From: Sepioteuthis lessoniana
Lineage: Eukaryota; Mollusca; Cephalopoda; Myopsida; Loliginidae
Assembly (NCBI GenBank): GCA_963585895.1
Contig: OY757921.1
Location: forward strand, 52,639,669-52,703,668
Direction of reading: 5' to 3'
DNA: 64,000 nucleotides
A model generated the notes under the pieces. It worked only from the letters and a program-made list of their open reading frames with translations. It did not search any database and had not been told where the DNA came from. Of this stretch, positions 39,001-53,015 are shown piece by piece (positions within the stretch are counted from its first letter, which is position 1; the number at the start of each line of letters is the position of its first letter). Position numbers and translations under genes: made by a program.

Positions 39001-42000
39001 GAGATTGATCCTTTATCACCACATAACATAAATCCGCTATTTTGTCGTGTCTTGTCTATTTTTGCTTTAGCATTGTCGTTAAAGCTTTGTTCTGTGCCGT
39101 TATCAAAAGAGATTCAATTTCTCTCTTAAGGCTTCTCTTTCTTAGCCATGTCCAAGTTTTATCGTGCGAGATTTCGTTTGTTTATCGCTAAAATTCTACA
39201 GAGAATTGTTTTTCTTCTCAATGTTGCTACTTGGTTATTTTTGTTTAGTTGAGACTTGTGCTGTCTGTAATGTTTCTGGTTGCTGCAATCAGTTTTCCTT
39301 GGCCTTTTTAATGTAATCTTCGAGATGTTGTATCGATGTATCGACACTAACTTGAATGGTAGCGAGTCCTCTTCTACTTTTTCTTGACATATACTGTCGA
39401 TCTACACCATCTCTCGGATAAAAGGCCTTATACATCGTCATGAGTTTTCTTGTTCTCTTGTCTGTGGAAGGTCCTCTCTCGTCCACTTCAAAAATGTTCC
39501 CGAGTGTCTGACAAAGGGGACAGCCTCGGTGTTTATCCCTTTGATAAGATTTTTGCGAAATAGTTTTCTTTTGCGTGGTTTCCTCGTTTTCCTGAGATAC
39601 CTTTTGTAAATTTTCCTTCATTTCCATTTTTATAGAGTCCACTTCCAATTTTTCCAAGTATTTGTAAGTTTCCATTTCTCCAAGCATTCGGATCGTTTCT
39701 TGGTTTGGTAGTTCTATTCCCTAAGTCATCAGTCACTTCCAGCTTCTAATCATTAGCACTGCACATTTCCTAATGCGAAAACCCATCCTTATATCTACAT
39801 TGCCAAATTCCATCCCTATATCCTCACTACTTGTATTAGGGTTTCCGATGCTTTTTCATTTTTGGCAAACAGTTTGAGTTTTATAGTCACAACCAATTAT
39901 ACATACACATATGCATATGCATGCAGAATCGTAACGACGACACAATAAAGACGAGCGGACACAGTTCTTTAGAAAAATATACCTCTCACTTTATTGAAAG
40001 GTTTGTGTGTGAGTGGGTTGGGGACTGAACAGAACTGCAACATATTTACCCCCCCACACACAACTCTTCTGGCTATCACAGCCTTTCTTTCCCGTTTTCC
40101 TGGGCTGCTCAACCGGGGGCCTGAGGGCCCAGCCATCTTCTCTCCAACTGATCTGAATTTCCCATCACCGAGATTATATAATAATTTGACGTTCTCCTAC
40201 TTCCTGAGAGCGTCACAATTCGCACTCAATTCAACCCCTCGACAGTCAAGGTCACCTCCTGATATCTTCGACCAGATGAACCTGTTATTTACACAGGAGC
40301 ATTTCTTATTTTGACAGCTCGGCCGGGTCAGTATGTAACATTTGATATCGTCCATGTAAATTTGCTGATTGATCTATTCCGGTGACTTAGTAAGTTTGTA
40401 CTTGCATTGCATTTTTTTACGTATGTGATTGGGTGGCATCATTGCAATCACAAATACTAATGTTGATAGCGCATCTGGCTGGAAGATACCTCCCTGGATT
40501 TTCACCTCAGCTATGCCTTTTCATCCTGCTGTCAATTCAACTTTCCATTTATTCATGGTTTTCATGATAAATTTTATGCCTTCACCGGATCTCTTTTACA
40601 GTTTACCACTGTCTATTATCCAACTTTGCAAAACTTTCTATAATTAATTCACACCTTAGCTAAATGTTTGCATCTCATTTTGCTCTCCTTAAGTATGTGC
40701 TGGTCAGTATACAGATGCTCCCCTGATCCTCTTTTCTCCTTAGGGTAACCCTTCTGTTTCTCAAGGAACAATCGGCGGCTTATTAACAAGTTATAATTCT
40801 CTGTCTTAATTTGTGCTATTAGTATTTTCCACATTATAAATAGGCATATAATAGGTCTTTAGTTGTTTGGAGTGGTTCCTTTCTGGGGGTCTTTCTGGAT
40901 GAGTAAGCATCTGTTTATTTCGAGAGCTAGTCTGTCATGGATAATGATGAATTTTTAAAACTAGAATCCATGTATACCATAATGGCTTGGTTTGTTCCAG
41001 TTTGGTGTTTATTAACTATTGTTCTGGGTGAATCAGGGATATTTTTGTCTAAGAGCCTCCTTCCAGTCTTTTCGACTCTTTCTTTCATGTCGTCTATCCA
41101 TTTGGCTTTTCTGTTATAAACTCTAGGTTCCAATATTTGGCTCAAAAATTGTTTTATCTCTTTTGCATTCGGTTGTGGGTATGTCTTCGCACCTTCTTCC
41201 CCTACTTGCAGGTGGAATTCTCCCTCGTTGTCTTAAAATGCCCTGCCATGTCTGTATTGTTTGATCCTATCTCGAAATCTTTTAAATCTATTTTCTTTTA
41301 CCAGTACCTTCTGATTTACATCCTCCAGTTGTATTGTTTGTTCTGGTCATGTTGCTTTGCTTTGTTCGTCCCGACATATTCTGGCGTTTCTCTTCAGGTC
41401 TAAGGATTTTTGTTTTGAAACATAATTATTTGTGTTTCCATTTCAGGTTTTGAATTTTTGTCAGTGTTCTTTGGGGGAATCCCGATTTTTTCACAGACTA
41501 ATTTTCTCCTGCATAGATTAGTTCGTTTAATTCCGTGATGTTGTTTGTTGAGATATGTCTTAATAATTCATTTATTTTTCCGTTTCTACTAAGACTGTTT
41601 TCCAATCTTGATTCCTGAGAGATGGTAATGTGTTTTTCTTTTCAGACATCTTTAACTTTATAGTCTACACATTTTCTTCTTGTGTTCTTGCTTGTTCTAT
41701 GTTTCGGTGTGTGGTGTTTAAGTTGTTGTTACTGTGCAGTTCAGTTTAAATAGAATATTCTAGTTTTTCGGTATTCACCGGCTTAGCTCTCGTATTCGAG
41801 ACTTGTTGACTTGTCTCCCAATTTAAGAGTTAGTGTATTTTTAATATTCTTAATATTTAATATTTTTAATATTCTTTATTATTACTCTAGCTTGGCCCGA
41901 GAGTCTTTGTCTGGTCTTAAACTTATCACATTTATCCCTGATTTCCATCCTTCTTTTTCATAGACTTGCTCGGAAAATAGAAATGAAGTGCATATTTGTT

Positions 42001-42748
42001 GTCTACTCTATTCTATATTCTGAATTGAATTCTCTAATTTGTGAGGTTGTTTGGTCGTAATTTGTGTACCTGGAAAAAGAACAGCTAAAATCCGCAAGAA
42101 GCTGTCGGGTACTGCATGCTGACTATCAGGGTCTGGGTCCCAAGTTGAATTACGTTTTGATAAGTCATGTTTTTCATGGATAGTATATTGTGGCTGTACC
42201 AGACCCTGGGGATGTTTTTTTTTTTAATCTTCGCTCCAGACACAGCTCTAACCAAATTATTTCATGGTCAGACAACTCTTACGCGGGTCACAAAAAATGG
42301 TATTTTCAATTTTGTTTAGTTTTAACTTAGTTAAATAAGTACATCGCTGATGTTGCTACATTCTGAGCTATTTGTAGGTATACGTGTATCAAGAATTCGG
42401 ATCATTGGAATCGTGTTGATTATGAAGCTAGACAGTTTGGTAAGGGAAAGTTAAAAGTATCATCTCTATTACAATTAACAGAATCTCCGTTCATGAATTC
42501 AAACAAATGTGTTGTCGACAACTTTAATTAAACAGTGAATAATCATAATATTGAAGAAAAAACAGAGAGCATGCTGTTTATCCCAAATGTTTAGCACAAA
42601 ATTAAATGAAATGTAAAATTACTTTTTGCTTGTCGCCAGATTTAAAATTGTGGCATGATAATAAACTACTCCGTTTCGATGTAATTTTTTTGGTGGGGGT
42701 CCACATTATTCCTAATTAGTCGGCTGCTTTCTCGGTATTATTATTATA

Positions 42749-42781
<33 letters not shown>

Positions 42782-45700
42782 GCTTTGAAACGGGTTTAAT
42801 AATCCAAAATTCAATATATCGCATTAAGAATTTAACCCCGTGTCGCCAATCAAAACAATAAATCTGATATAACTCTCCTACTTCTGTAAACAAAAGGACG
42901 TTTCAATAGAAGATGAAACTGCATAAGTAGTGAAAATTATACTTTTCTTTCATGAGGAGCTGATACTTAGGAAAGAGCCTTTTTTATAATGAATAACCAA
43001 ACCTGACTGAACTTTATATGAAAATGATTAAAAATCTAAAATTGCTACAATCTAAAACAATAGTAAGCCCAAAATAACTGTACAACTGAAACTTAACGAA
43101 TACAAATAACACTGGTTACTCGAGAAATGAAAAAATAAGCTAAATCCACAATACCTGTTTGAAATAATTTTTTTTTTTACTCTACCTTTATTATGCTTAC
43201 GAGCTCTTTCTAAATTACAATGAATTCAGTAGAAGATAGAAATTCGGTTCGGCATCTGTAGGAAAAAACTCCATCAATGTCGCCAATGATGATTTTGGAA
43301 TGCTTCTCAGTTCACGTGCATTAAAATCACAAAATAGTACTGAGAAAATCCGACAGATAATAATGTGCATTAAAATTTAATGGCAACTATTATTCAACAA
43401 TCGTCTCAAGCTTCAATCCCAAGAATATCAGCGTTAAAACGGATATCATCACCTTCTATAATTCGCTATTTTTCTTTGTCCATAACATTCCCAAACACAT
43501 CGTTCTTATCAACAGGAGAGATATGAATGCTTACATAGTCAAATAGGAAACTAATAAATTCTGTTTTCATAACTCTCAAAACAAAAAGTAAGGATATCTA
43601 ATAGATTTTTTCTCGAGAACAGATTGGTATGCTCAAACGCTAACTGTCTAAAAACTATGGATTTACAACTACCCAAATCACTCAGCGAGATTATATATTT
43701 ATAAAAAAGAAGGGGATAAACAGTGCTTTGAAATGTGAGAAATACTCCTCTTTTGAAGGAGTATATTCCGATTATAGAATCGTCTCAACAAAGATTCGTT
43801 TAAGTTTATACAGATAACATACACTCATTAAAAAAACAAGTTTAATCACGATATGACTAATCTTCACTTGCCAGTAAAGAAATACAGAATCTATATACTG
43901 TAACTGTAAAAACAAGTTTGATATTCTCCGGGAGACATTTGAAAATAACGACTATGAAAACATTACTATCGCTCACTTAGAAGCTGCAGCCACGTAAATA
44001 CTGACCAAACCAAGAGCCAACTGTAGAGTTCCTTGAGAGTTAATAGAAATTTAAGAAAAGAAACGAAATAGCGCAAAAACATCTTTATATGATAAAAGAA
44101 GCCCTACAAACACTAAAGTACAGAAACTTAAGAAAGCCCCAAGAGAACTAAATAGAAACTGCGAAAAGGATTAACTAGAATACATCCAAGGCCAAACAAT
44201 AAGAAATTCGGTTAAAGATATTCATTCACTATTTGCATTGCAAATAGTAAATGAAGCTAGCGGAAGTAAAAGCACCACGAGAGCAAAACTAAAAGCTACT
44301 AGCTAAGAAAAAAAACTTTAAAAGTTGGAAGATCATCGCAAGAATCTACAAGGAAACCCTTTTGAAATTACAAATAAACCAGCTGAAGTAATTATTAATC
44401 GCTAACTTGACATCAAAGACAGATCACGGAAGAAGAATTTAACGCCGTTCTGAAAGAAAAAACAGAGAAAACCTACAGACCTTGACGAAATACCCGCAAT
44501 AGTATGGAAGAAAAGGAAATTTTATGTCATACTTCTTCGATTATGCAACACTGTGTATAAGAAAGACACTATAAATAATTAGACAAAGCCTGCATTATCT
44601 TCTTCCACCAGAAAGGTGACATTTTACTGATCTATCTCTTAATTTTACAATTTACCTTGCTTCTGAATCATATCCGACTTGACATTTTGAAAACTTTTAA
44701 GAAAAATCAGCATAGTTTTTTGAAAAATCGATCCACAATGATCTGTAAATGTGGTATACCAACATACATATACACGAAAACATACTCAACGATAATATAA
44801 GCAAAGATAATGACGAACTTGAATGAACACACTTCTTTACAAAAATATCTCTCACACTTTATTCTCGATGTTTCTGTGGTGTGTGAGAGATTAGTGAAGA
44901 CAGGGACAGTTCTCTTGACCATAGCAGCACACTCTTCCGCATCTTGGCTTGGGTTGCTCAACCGGGGGTCGCTGCAAGCTGGTTCTCACTTTGGCATTCT
45001 TGCCCCGACTAACTCGACGACCACCGGCACCTGTATATATCCTTTCATAACGCCCACTTACTTCCGCTCTTTTTAGGCTTATTTACACAGGTGCATCTCT
45101 TGATTGACGGCTCGGTCAAGGGCCAATATATAACATTAAAGTCATAGGATTACGTGCAAAAATTTCGAGGAGCACATTTGTTTGAAAATACGTCTAAGGC
45201 ATTTGATCCCATACATATTTCAAAGAGGGAGCAAATACTTACAGTATATGGTCTCCTCAAAGAAAGTTTTACCGCTGATATTCAACAAAAATACAAAAAT
45301 AGTAGTTCTTTTCCACAACGATGATAGCGATTTCTTTAACATTGTTCCTCGAATCTATCTATTCAAAATTTACTTAAATTAATAATACAAACGTTAATAG
45401 CTCTAACGAAAGTAAATGTTATCACCCTAAAACAGGTAAAAAGCAGAAGATATCCCACAGAAATCTGTACGGATGTAGAATACGCTGATGATCTTGCACA
45501 TCTAACAAATATAAATACGCTAACCGAATCCCGGCTACGTAGTCTACGACAGGTAGCAAAAACATTGGTCTATTCGTGAACTCAGATAAAACCGAGGTAA
45601 TATGTTTTAACAAGATGTAGCCCTCTCCACATACAAAAGCAAACCTCAGAAATTAGCAGACCAGTTGATATATTCGATAGTAATAATTCATTCAAAGTGA

Positions 45701-48371
45701 TGTCAAAATACGCATAGGAAAGGCATACACTGTTATTGATAGGTTATCGATCATATGAAAATCAGATCTGTCTCATAAAATAAAACAGGAATTCTTCTAA
45801 GGTCTCGGCAAATCATTGCTTCTGTCTGGTTGCACCACCTGAACTGTAACGAAGCCATGAAAGAAAAAGCCGGATGGGAACAATACAAGAATACTGCGTG
45901 CAATTTTGAACAAATATTTTGCCTCCCAAAACAGCTGCTGTGCGGTTATACTTGCATCAATCTCACAAACCATCCGAGTAAAATGAACAAAGCTTGCTAG
46001 GCACTGCTTGAGAAGCAGCAACGTAGTCGTAATTGACATTCTCCAGGGGACTCGTATATATGAACACACCAGTGTTGGCCGACCAACATCAGGTGTTTGC
46101 GCGGATAATGATGTAGTCTTGATAACTGATCGCTGATAGGAACGGAAAGAATGAGAGAGAGAGAGAGAGAGAGAGAGTCAAGAAAATATCCATGATTCCA
46201 GCGGGACTTAATGGAGCTGCAAATCTAAGATTTATATCCATTCTCACTTTGAGACATTTGGTTTATTTTGTAGACATTTCTTTTGCTTCTCATTTCAGAG
46301 ATTTTTTCTAGAGATATTCAAATAAATATTTTTTTAGATATTGTATATAACTTCAAGATATAAAACATAGAATAATAACATCACAGAGCTTTAATATAAA
46401 ACTACGCAATTTTCCATGAAATGCATTGGAAGATTTTACGTGGAGCTTTCGAAACTAACCTGAACATATCCGCTTGGTTAATATACTTTTGATTCTGTCA
46501 AGTGCGTCAAAGTTGTCTGTAGTGTATACAAACTCAGAAGAAGGCTCACTTCCAAACATGGCAAGATTCGACACCTGAACTTCCGGTCCAACCCCGATGA
46601 CAAACATAATAACTCCAGTGTTTTTTATATATCTTGCTGCTTTCAAAGTTTTGGTGTCCTTCTCAAGTTTCCCGTCTGTTATAATAATGGCGACATTGGG
46701 GGCTTCAGGTCGATCTCCGTTGGCGACCGCAAAAGATTGTGTTCGCAGATAATCAAGAGCACTGTTGATAAACGAGATCCTCTTGCGACGTTTTATTGTG
46801 TCAATAGCATTCAGTACATTCGACATATTAGAGTGATGATTTAGGTGAAAGTTATTCTCTATCCACTTGCTGAATGAAACCGAACCGACACGAACACCAT
46901 TGTCCCCAATGTTGAAAGCGCTGACAATGCTTTTCATGAATTGTTTAACTTTCTCGAAGGTTGAATCTAGCATATGTTGAGAATCATCCAAAAGAAACAC
47001 AACGTCTGCTATCGTTTTCTCACATTCTAGAAAAGAGTTAGAAACATAGAAATAAAGTGACAAAAATATCAGCTGAATAGTATTGTCTGATTATTTGCTA
47101 AATTATATCTAAGAATAAGTTTGAACATAAAAATTGTATTTAATTAGAATATATAATTATAATTTGTTTTATCAGATAAGATTTTTGAAACGGTGAACAA
47201 ATACATAGCAACATTCATACATACTAACACAATATTTATACATCCAAAATAAGATGCAGGGACTGATATAGATGAAAATGTATGATGCCAAAAATAACAA
47301 AACTAAACATGTAACATAATTGCCAGAATCGTTATTATTTGATTTCAAATTGAATGAAGTGCCTATATTAGCACAGCTCTTTTACAATTATAATTAATAT
47401 TTCACAAAACTGAACGTATTTTTACTACAAAGGAAGTCCATAGAAGGGGTTAGTCGAAGTTTCATGGTGAAAATATCCAAATAGGAAGAATTGATTGACA
47501 TGACAAGAAGAAAAACTTGGGATGTTTATGTCTTTTCTTAAGTTTATAGACTATACTTACAGGAATTACCACAGTCCTAAGTTAGCGCTCAAAACACAGC
47601 ATTTTACCCAAAAGAAACTTTATAAAAATATTGTGGCAAGAAAATAAAAAATAAATGAATTGATGAAAATAAAACAAACACAAAAGAACGTTAGGACCAT
47701 GTGACAAAATGTGATGATAAAAATTGATCATCTTGCATTACTTTTGAGCAATATTTCAACATACAGTGATCAATTAAATCATCTGATCAAGTTTTTTGAA
47801 AGTAATAATTAGATTATTCATATTGACTATCCGCAGAATCCTTGAAAGCCTACGTGCTAAAAAAACTACAGGCAACAATACTAACAAAGGAATGGACAGC
47901 TATCGATAGGCTATTTGTCATATAGATGTCAGACCTGACCGATAAAATGAAACACCGTTTCTTCCAAGCAGCGGTCGTCTCGATACTTCTATATGGATGC
48001 ACTACATGGACACTAACTAAACAGATGGAGAAAAAGCTCGATGGCAACTAAACGAGCAATTTTGAACAAGTCCTGGTGGCAACACCCAACAAAGCACCTG
48101 CTGTATGGCCACCTACCTCCATCACGCAAACTTTCAAAGTTAGACGAACCGGACATGCAGGACTCTGCTGGAGACACAGGGACGTGCTCATAAGTGATAT
48201 TCTCCTATCGACCCCCTCACATGGCCGAGAAAAAGCAGGGCGACCAGCTCGAACCTACATACAGCAGTTCTGTGAGGATACGGTATGTAGCCCTGAGAAC
48301 CTGCCAGAAGCGATGAACGATAGGGAAGAGTGGCTACAGAGGGTTAGGGATATCCGTGCTAGCGGCACGAC

Positions 48372-48413
<42 letters not shown>

Positions 48414-49431
48414 AATTAAAGAGATGGATAGGTGTGGCTATTATCTATCAAGAAAAAATTACCTTTTTTGTTTAATTCTCTGAAAAAATACCAGCTTTTT
48501 CTTCAAAACAATAACTATATTATTTACAAGTTCTTTGTTTACAAAATTAAAATAATAAAATGCAAATAACGTTTTTGTTCAAACCAAAATTATATATAAG
48601 CACAGTTGCATCATCTGAACTTTTTCATGACCATCAATACAGTTCATGCTGACGTAATTTTTTGCACAGCAGAGGAATTATCATGTAACAATTCACAACT
48701 TACGTTCATCATACTTGGTAACTTTGACTCCAGATTGATTTTATTTTGGAGTAGGTATATTAGTTTAATCTAAAATTCAAAACGGAAAGAGCCAGCCTAC
48801 TTTCATCATTGGCTCAAATGTGGATCACGCTTTCAACTGGAAAACTATGAAGCAAAATAATATTCTTTGAGCTGAATGGTTTGCCATATTGTTAAAAGCT
48901 TCATCCCCGTAAGAGTTTCAAGGCTGAATTAACTTCATATGGAAATAATTAAGAAACAAAAGAAACCAAGAGAATAGAAAATGGATGTAAAGAGAAGCAT
49001 GATTTAAGTCGTGTGATAGTGTTGAATATATTCATATATAACGTGTTCTGACTCCTTGGTTGATGCCAACAACAAAATAAGTAATATTCAATTACCTTCT
49101 GGAAAACATTTTTTATTATTGCGATAAAATCCTTCTTTGCAAGCACAGGTTCTCTGTCCATTTTCAATTCCGCATTCAGTGTTACCTTGGCAAGGTGTTA
49201 ACTTCTCAGTGACCAGTTTACCACCATCTTTACAAATAGTTTTTGTCTCACATTTTGGATCTATTACCTTTTCATTCACCTGTTACAAGATCAGAGAAAC
49301 AAGAAAAAGTGAAATAAAATTAAATTCAACAAAGTAACATTTATAATATATTGATTTCAGTATGGTCGTAGATATGGTTAAGAATATTTATTTATTTATC
49401 ATTACTTTCAAGATTATAAGTTTAATAGCAT

Positions 49432-49462
<31 letters not shown>

Positions 49463-51804
49463 AGTAAAGTAAAGTTAGCGACCATAGTCGAGGGTGACCC
49501 GAAGGCTCCCTTTTCGATAGCTACTACACCAAGGTGTAGGGGAGGGCGCTACTCCATTCCCAGGATTGCTCCACTTTACCCTTGAACCGTACCTTATAAT
49601 GCTGAGTGTTAAGCAAGGTGGTATCAAGTACCATTTTTAAAGTCTTTGGTATGACTCGACCTGGGATTGAACCCAGGTCTCCCGGGCCATTGGCGAACAC
49701 TCTAACCGCTGGGCCAGAAACATTGTCGATCATTAAGATTGAAAAGTGTTTTCTCACAGCTTACTGCATAGCTGGTTTTCATTTCAATTCATTCGTGTCT
49801 TCAACCGACGACAAAATGTAACATCTCAGATTAGAAAAAAATCATAAAGTATTTGCACTGGTGCTGTTCGAACTCAACGCATATTTACCTCAGAAAATCC
49901 ATTATCTTTAATCATGTGTGTTATGCAGCTGCACTGTTTGGTAAAATACTAAATCAAAAGTATACTTATTAAACTGATACTTTTTTCGGTGTGATATTTC
50001 CTTTATATTATTTGAATGATTCTTTAATATTGGTATTCAAATTTGTTCCTTAATAATTCTTTAATAATGAGAATTCCCTTAATAAATAACTTATGTAATT
50101 TTTTCTTAATATTGTTGGAATGACAGTTTTTATACCATCAACTAATTTCACGATTTCATTAATTTTGCGGACTATTTGAAAGTATTGTAAGATTTTTTAT
50201 AAAATTGACGGTCTTTTTCGTAAATATTTGCGAATTGTGTCTTTAATATTGATGGATTAGCTGGCTATGAAATTATACAAATTTAATAGAGACTATTTCC
50301 TTAATTCTCAAATATATTTCATGAATATTGGTGAGTTGATTCCTGAATATTTAGCGATTGGCTAAATTTTTATGGCTTTTTATTGATATATTCAATAAAA
50401 TAAAAGAATTTATTTAAATAGACGTAAGGATGTTTTGAAATGTACTAACAAGAATTGTAATCAGTGGCAACATGAATTGGGTAAAAATACGATTGCAATT
50501 TTCTTTTTCTTTATAGATTTTTTCTTGTGCCATATTGTATAGTTGATTTCTTTTTGTCCAAATAAATGATATGCAAACGTTTCCTGATTGAGATAGTAGC
50601 GTATTTTCTACAGGTCACTACATAAAAAAGAAGTAGATTACTTATCAGGGTAACCGAAGTTTGAAAAATGTCAGTCAAATAACCAGAATTATTTCATAGA
50701 TATTTGCATACGTGCCCCCTCCCACTATCAGCTTAATCAATTATTCTAATGAACACTGGGAAAAGTTGGAGTCGTATTTTGCGGAAGTTTACGAGTACAA
50801 AATGAACACATATAATCTCCCCTAGAATTGAACTTTTTTCTTTCTGTCTTCTCTCACTTCTCTCTCCCTCTCTGGGTTTGAATAGGACCTATATTTGATA
50901 AGAAGAATGTCTCTATTAGTTAATAACAACCTTTCAGAAATTTCAAATACAATCGAATACGTAATAAAAAGTAAAATCCCAATTATCTGTATATGATATA
51001 AGTGGAAAGTAAGAAACGGTTAGTTTTTAAATTCTTAATTTAATACATCAATTTTTCTTTCACATCAAACTCACCTTCATGTAGGTCCCTTTATTGAGGC
51101 ATCCACATTGAGATTTTACTACACACTCTTCTCCACTAAGAATATATCCGTCTTTACACACACAGGCTTCCTCGTATTTTTCGCATTTTGGTTGAGGTTC
51201 AGTGCAAGAAGGCTGACAAACCAACGCATTGAATTTATAGATTTTATTCGGAGGGCACGTCATGGCTGAATTTAAAATAGAGAAAAACTATAGTGCATAA
51301 CCAATACAGAAATCTGATGTTCTCAAAGGAAAAGGAGATATAAAATCTCGAGAATAAACCTTACCGCATTTTGATACTCCTCTCCAATCAATAGTAAATC
51401 CTTCCTGTTCACATTCTCTGGTGAATCCTTCGATAGCCTCACATACGACCTTGTCTAAAACTTTGCTGTCGTTATGATAAATGCAGGCGTCAATTTTACA
51501 AGATTTCAGATGTTCTTGAATGCGGTCATTGCCGAGATGTTTTCTGCATTCATTGAATATTTCATGTTGAATAACGTCGCATCTCTGCGTTTCATCATGT
51601 GTACAATTTGTGTTGACATCAGTCACATTACAACTGGATAAAAATAGCAAGCATTAAATTTTAACCAAAGTGTGATATTTTACATTTTGAAAGAATAACA
51701 CTGAAAAAAGATGGACCAAAAAAATCGTGAAATATTAGTATCGCAAATTATGTCAATCTACTTTATAACAGGTTTCATTATTTAACGAAAACGTTTTTAT
51801 CATG

Positions 51805-51867
<63 letters not shown>

Positions 51868-52949
51868 GAAAAATATATATGAGGAATAAAATGAAATATA
51901 TGAAGTACTGATATATAGTGGTGTGGGATCATAAAATATTCCAACGCCTGCATTCTTTCCTGCGTACTTGATCTTGATAGAGGTCCATAATTAACAGCTC
52001 GTGTTTATATTTCTATATTTAAAAGATATGTATCAACAGAATTTCTCTGATCATTACAACTCCTCCAGGTCCAAGATGCTTACCTAGATTCTGGTTTGTC
52101 GCTATCATCTTTGACTTGATGACTTTTTCCAACCTTTGAAAATCGATCTCGATCTTTCGATACATCCTCTCCATCTTTAGTGCGCAGGTCGTCTTTTTTA
52201 CCATTACAGTCACCGCATATTCCGGTTAGCTTGTTGGCAAATGTTGGTGGTGTTTTCACATTGACTCGATGTCTTCCATCAAATTGAACTTGCAGACCCC
52301 ATGTTGCAGACACAGTTATCCAACCGCCAGCAAATTTGGCAGAGAATTCTAAAGCGTCATTGACCGGTGGTGATTTTTTTTCACCGTTCACCTGGAAAAA
52401 TGAAAGATTCGAAAAGTTTGTCGTTCAATTCGAAAATGTAAAGATAATATTATTGGAAAACAAATTAGAACCATTACATGATCATTTTTTTTTTTGTTTT
52501 TGACCGTAGAGTTTCAAATAAAATTCTTTACTTCATTGTTGTATATTTTGAAGGAAGTAGCAATGAAATAAGAATTTATGCACAACTATTTGAACAATAA
52601 TAACAATAGTGAAGGACATGTTATATAAGCAAAATATTAACAGCATGAGTTCGTTAATTAAAATCAAGTTTTAATTTTCAGAAATTGCATGGGAATTAAT
52701 TTAAGTCATTCTGACCAAGCCTGTGTTCATTTCGCACGAATGCACTTCAGAAATAGATCGATCTATTCCTTCTCCCCTTAACTTTAGGTAAAATAGTAGA
52801 CTACTAGTTCAGAAAAATGTAAAAAAACAAAACAAAGTATAACAAAACAGAGGTTCTGAAACCTTGTTAGGGACACACACAGTAAGTAATGTTCTCACCT
52901 TTCGACATGTTTAGCATAGTGAAATACACAATGCCCTAAAGAAGAAGAA

Positions 52950-52980
<31 letters not shown>

Positions 52981-52983
52981 AAG

Positions 52984-53015
<32 letters not shown>

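Larger units (their letters stand above)
24843..46459 (-). other. 21.6 kb intron between VWA and EGF (unit 3), a transposon sink
   Basis: Phase-1 intron joining the VWA exon to the unit 3 EGF. It contains a mariner, LINE families A and B, a LINE ORF1-like piece, an LTR gag-protease piece, two solo-LTR-like elements, SINE and short interspersed repeats, and microsatellites. Stretches where I see nothing: 24843-26030, 27640-28500, 29830-30120, 31940-32920, 33070-34400, 41900-43370. Another small phase-1 exon could hide here; none was found by eye. Confidence 0.6.

Noticed and set aside
42120..42210. Inverted CAGGGTCTGG / CCAGACCCTG as transposon ends
   Set aside because: Only ten bases match, no target duplication and nothing in between.
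49663..49716. Functional tRNA gene suggested by A and B boxes
   Set aside because: The cloverleaf is incomplete and followed by a SINE body; the boxes belong to a tRNA-derived SINE.
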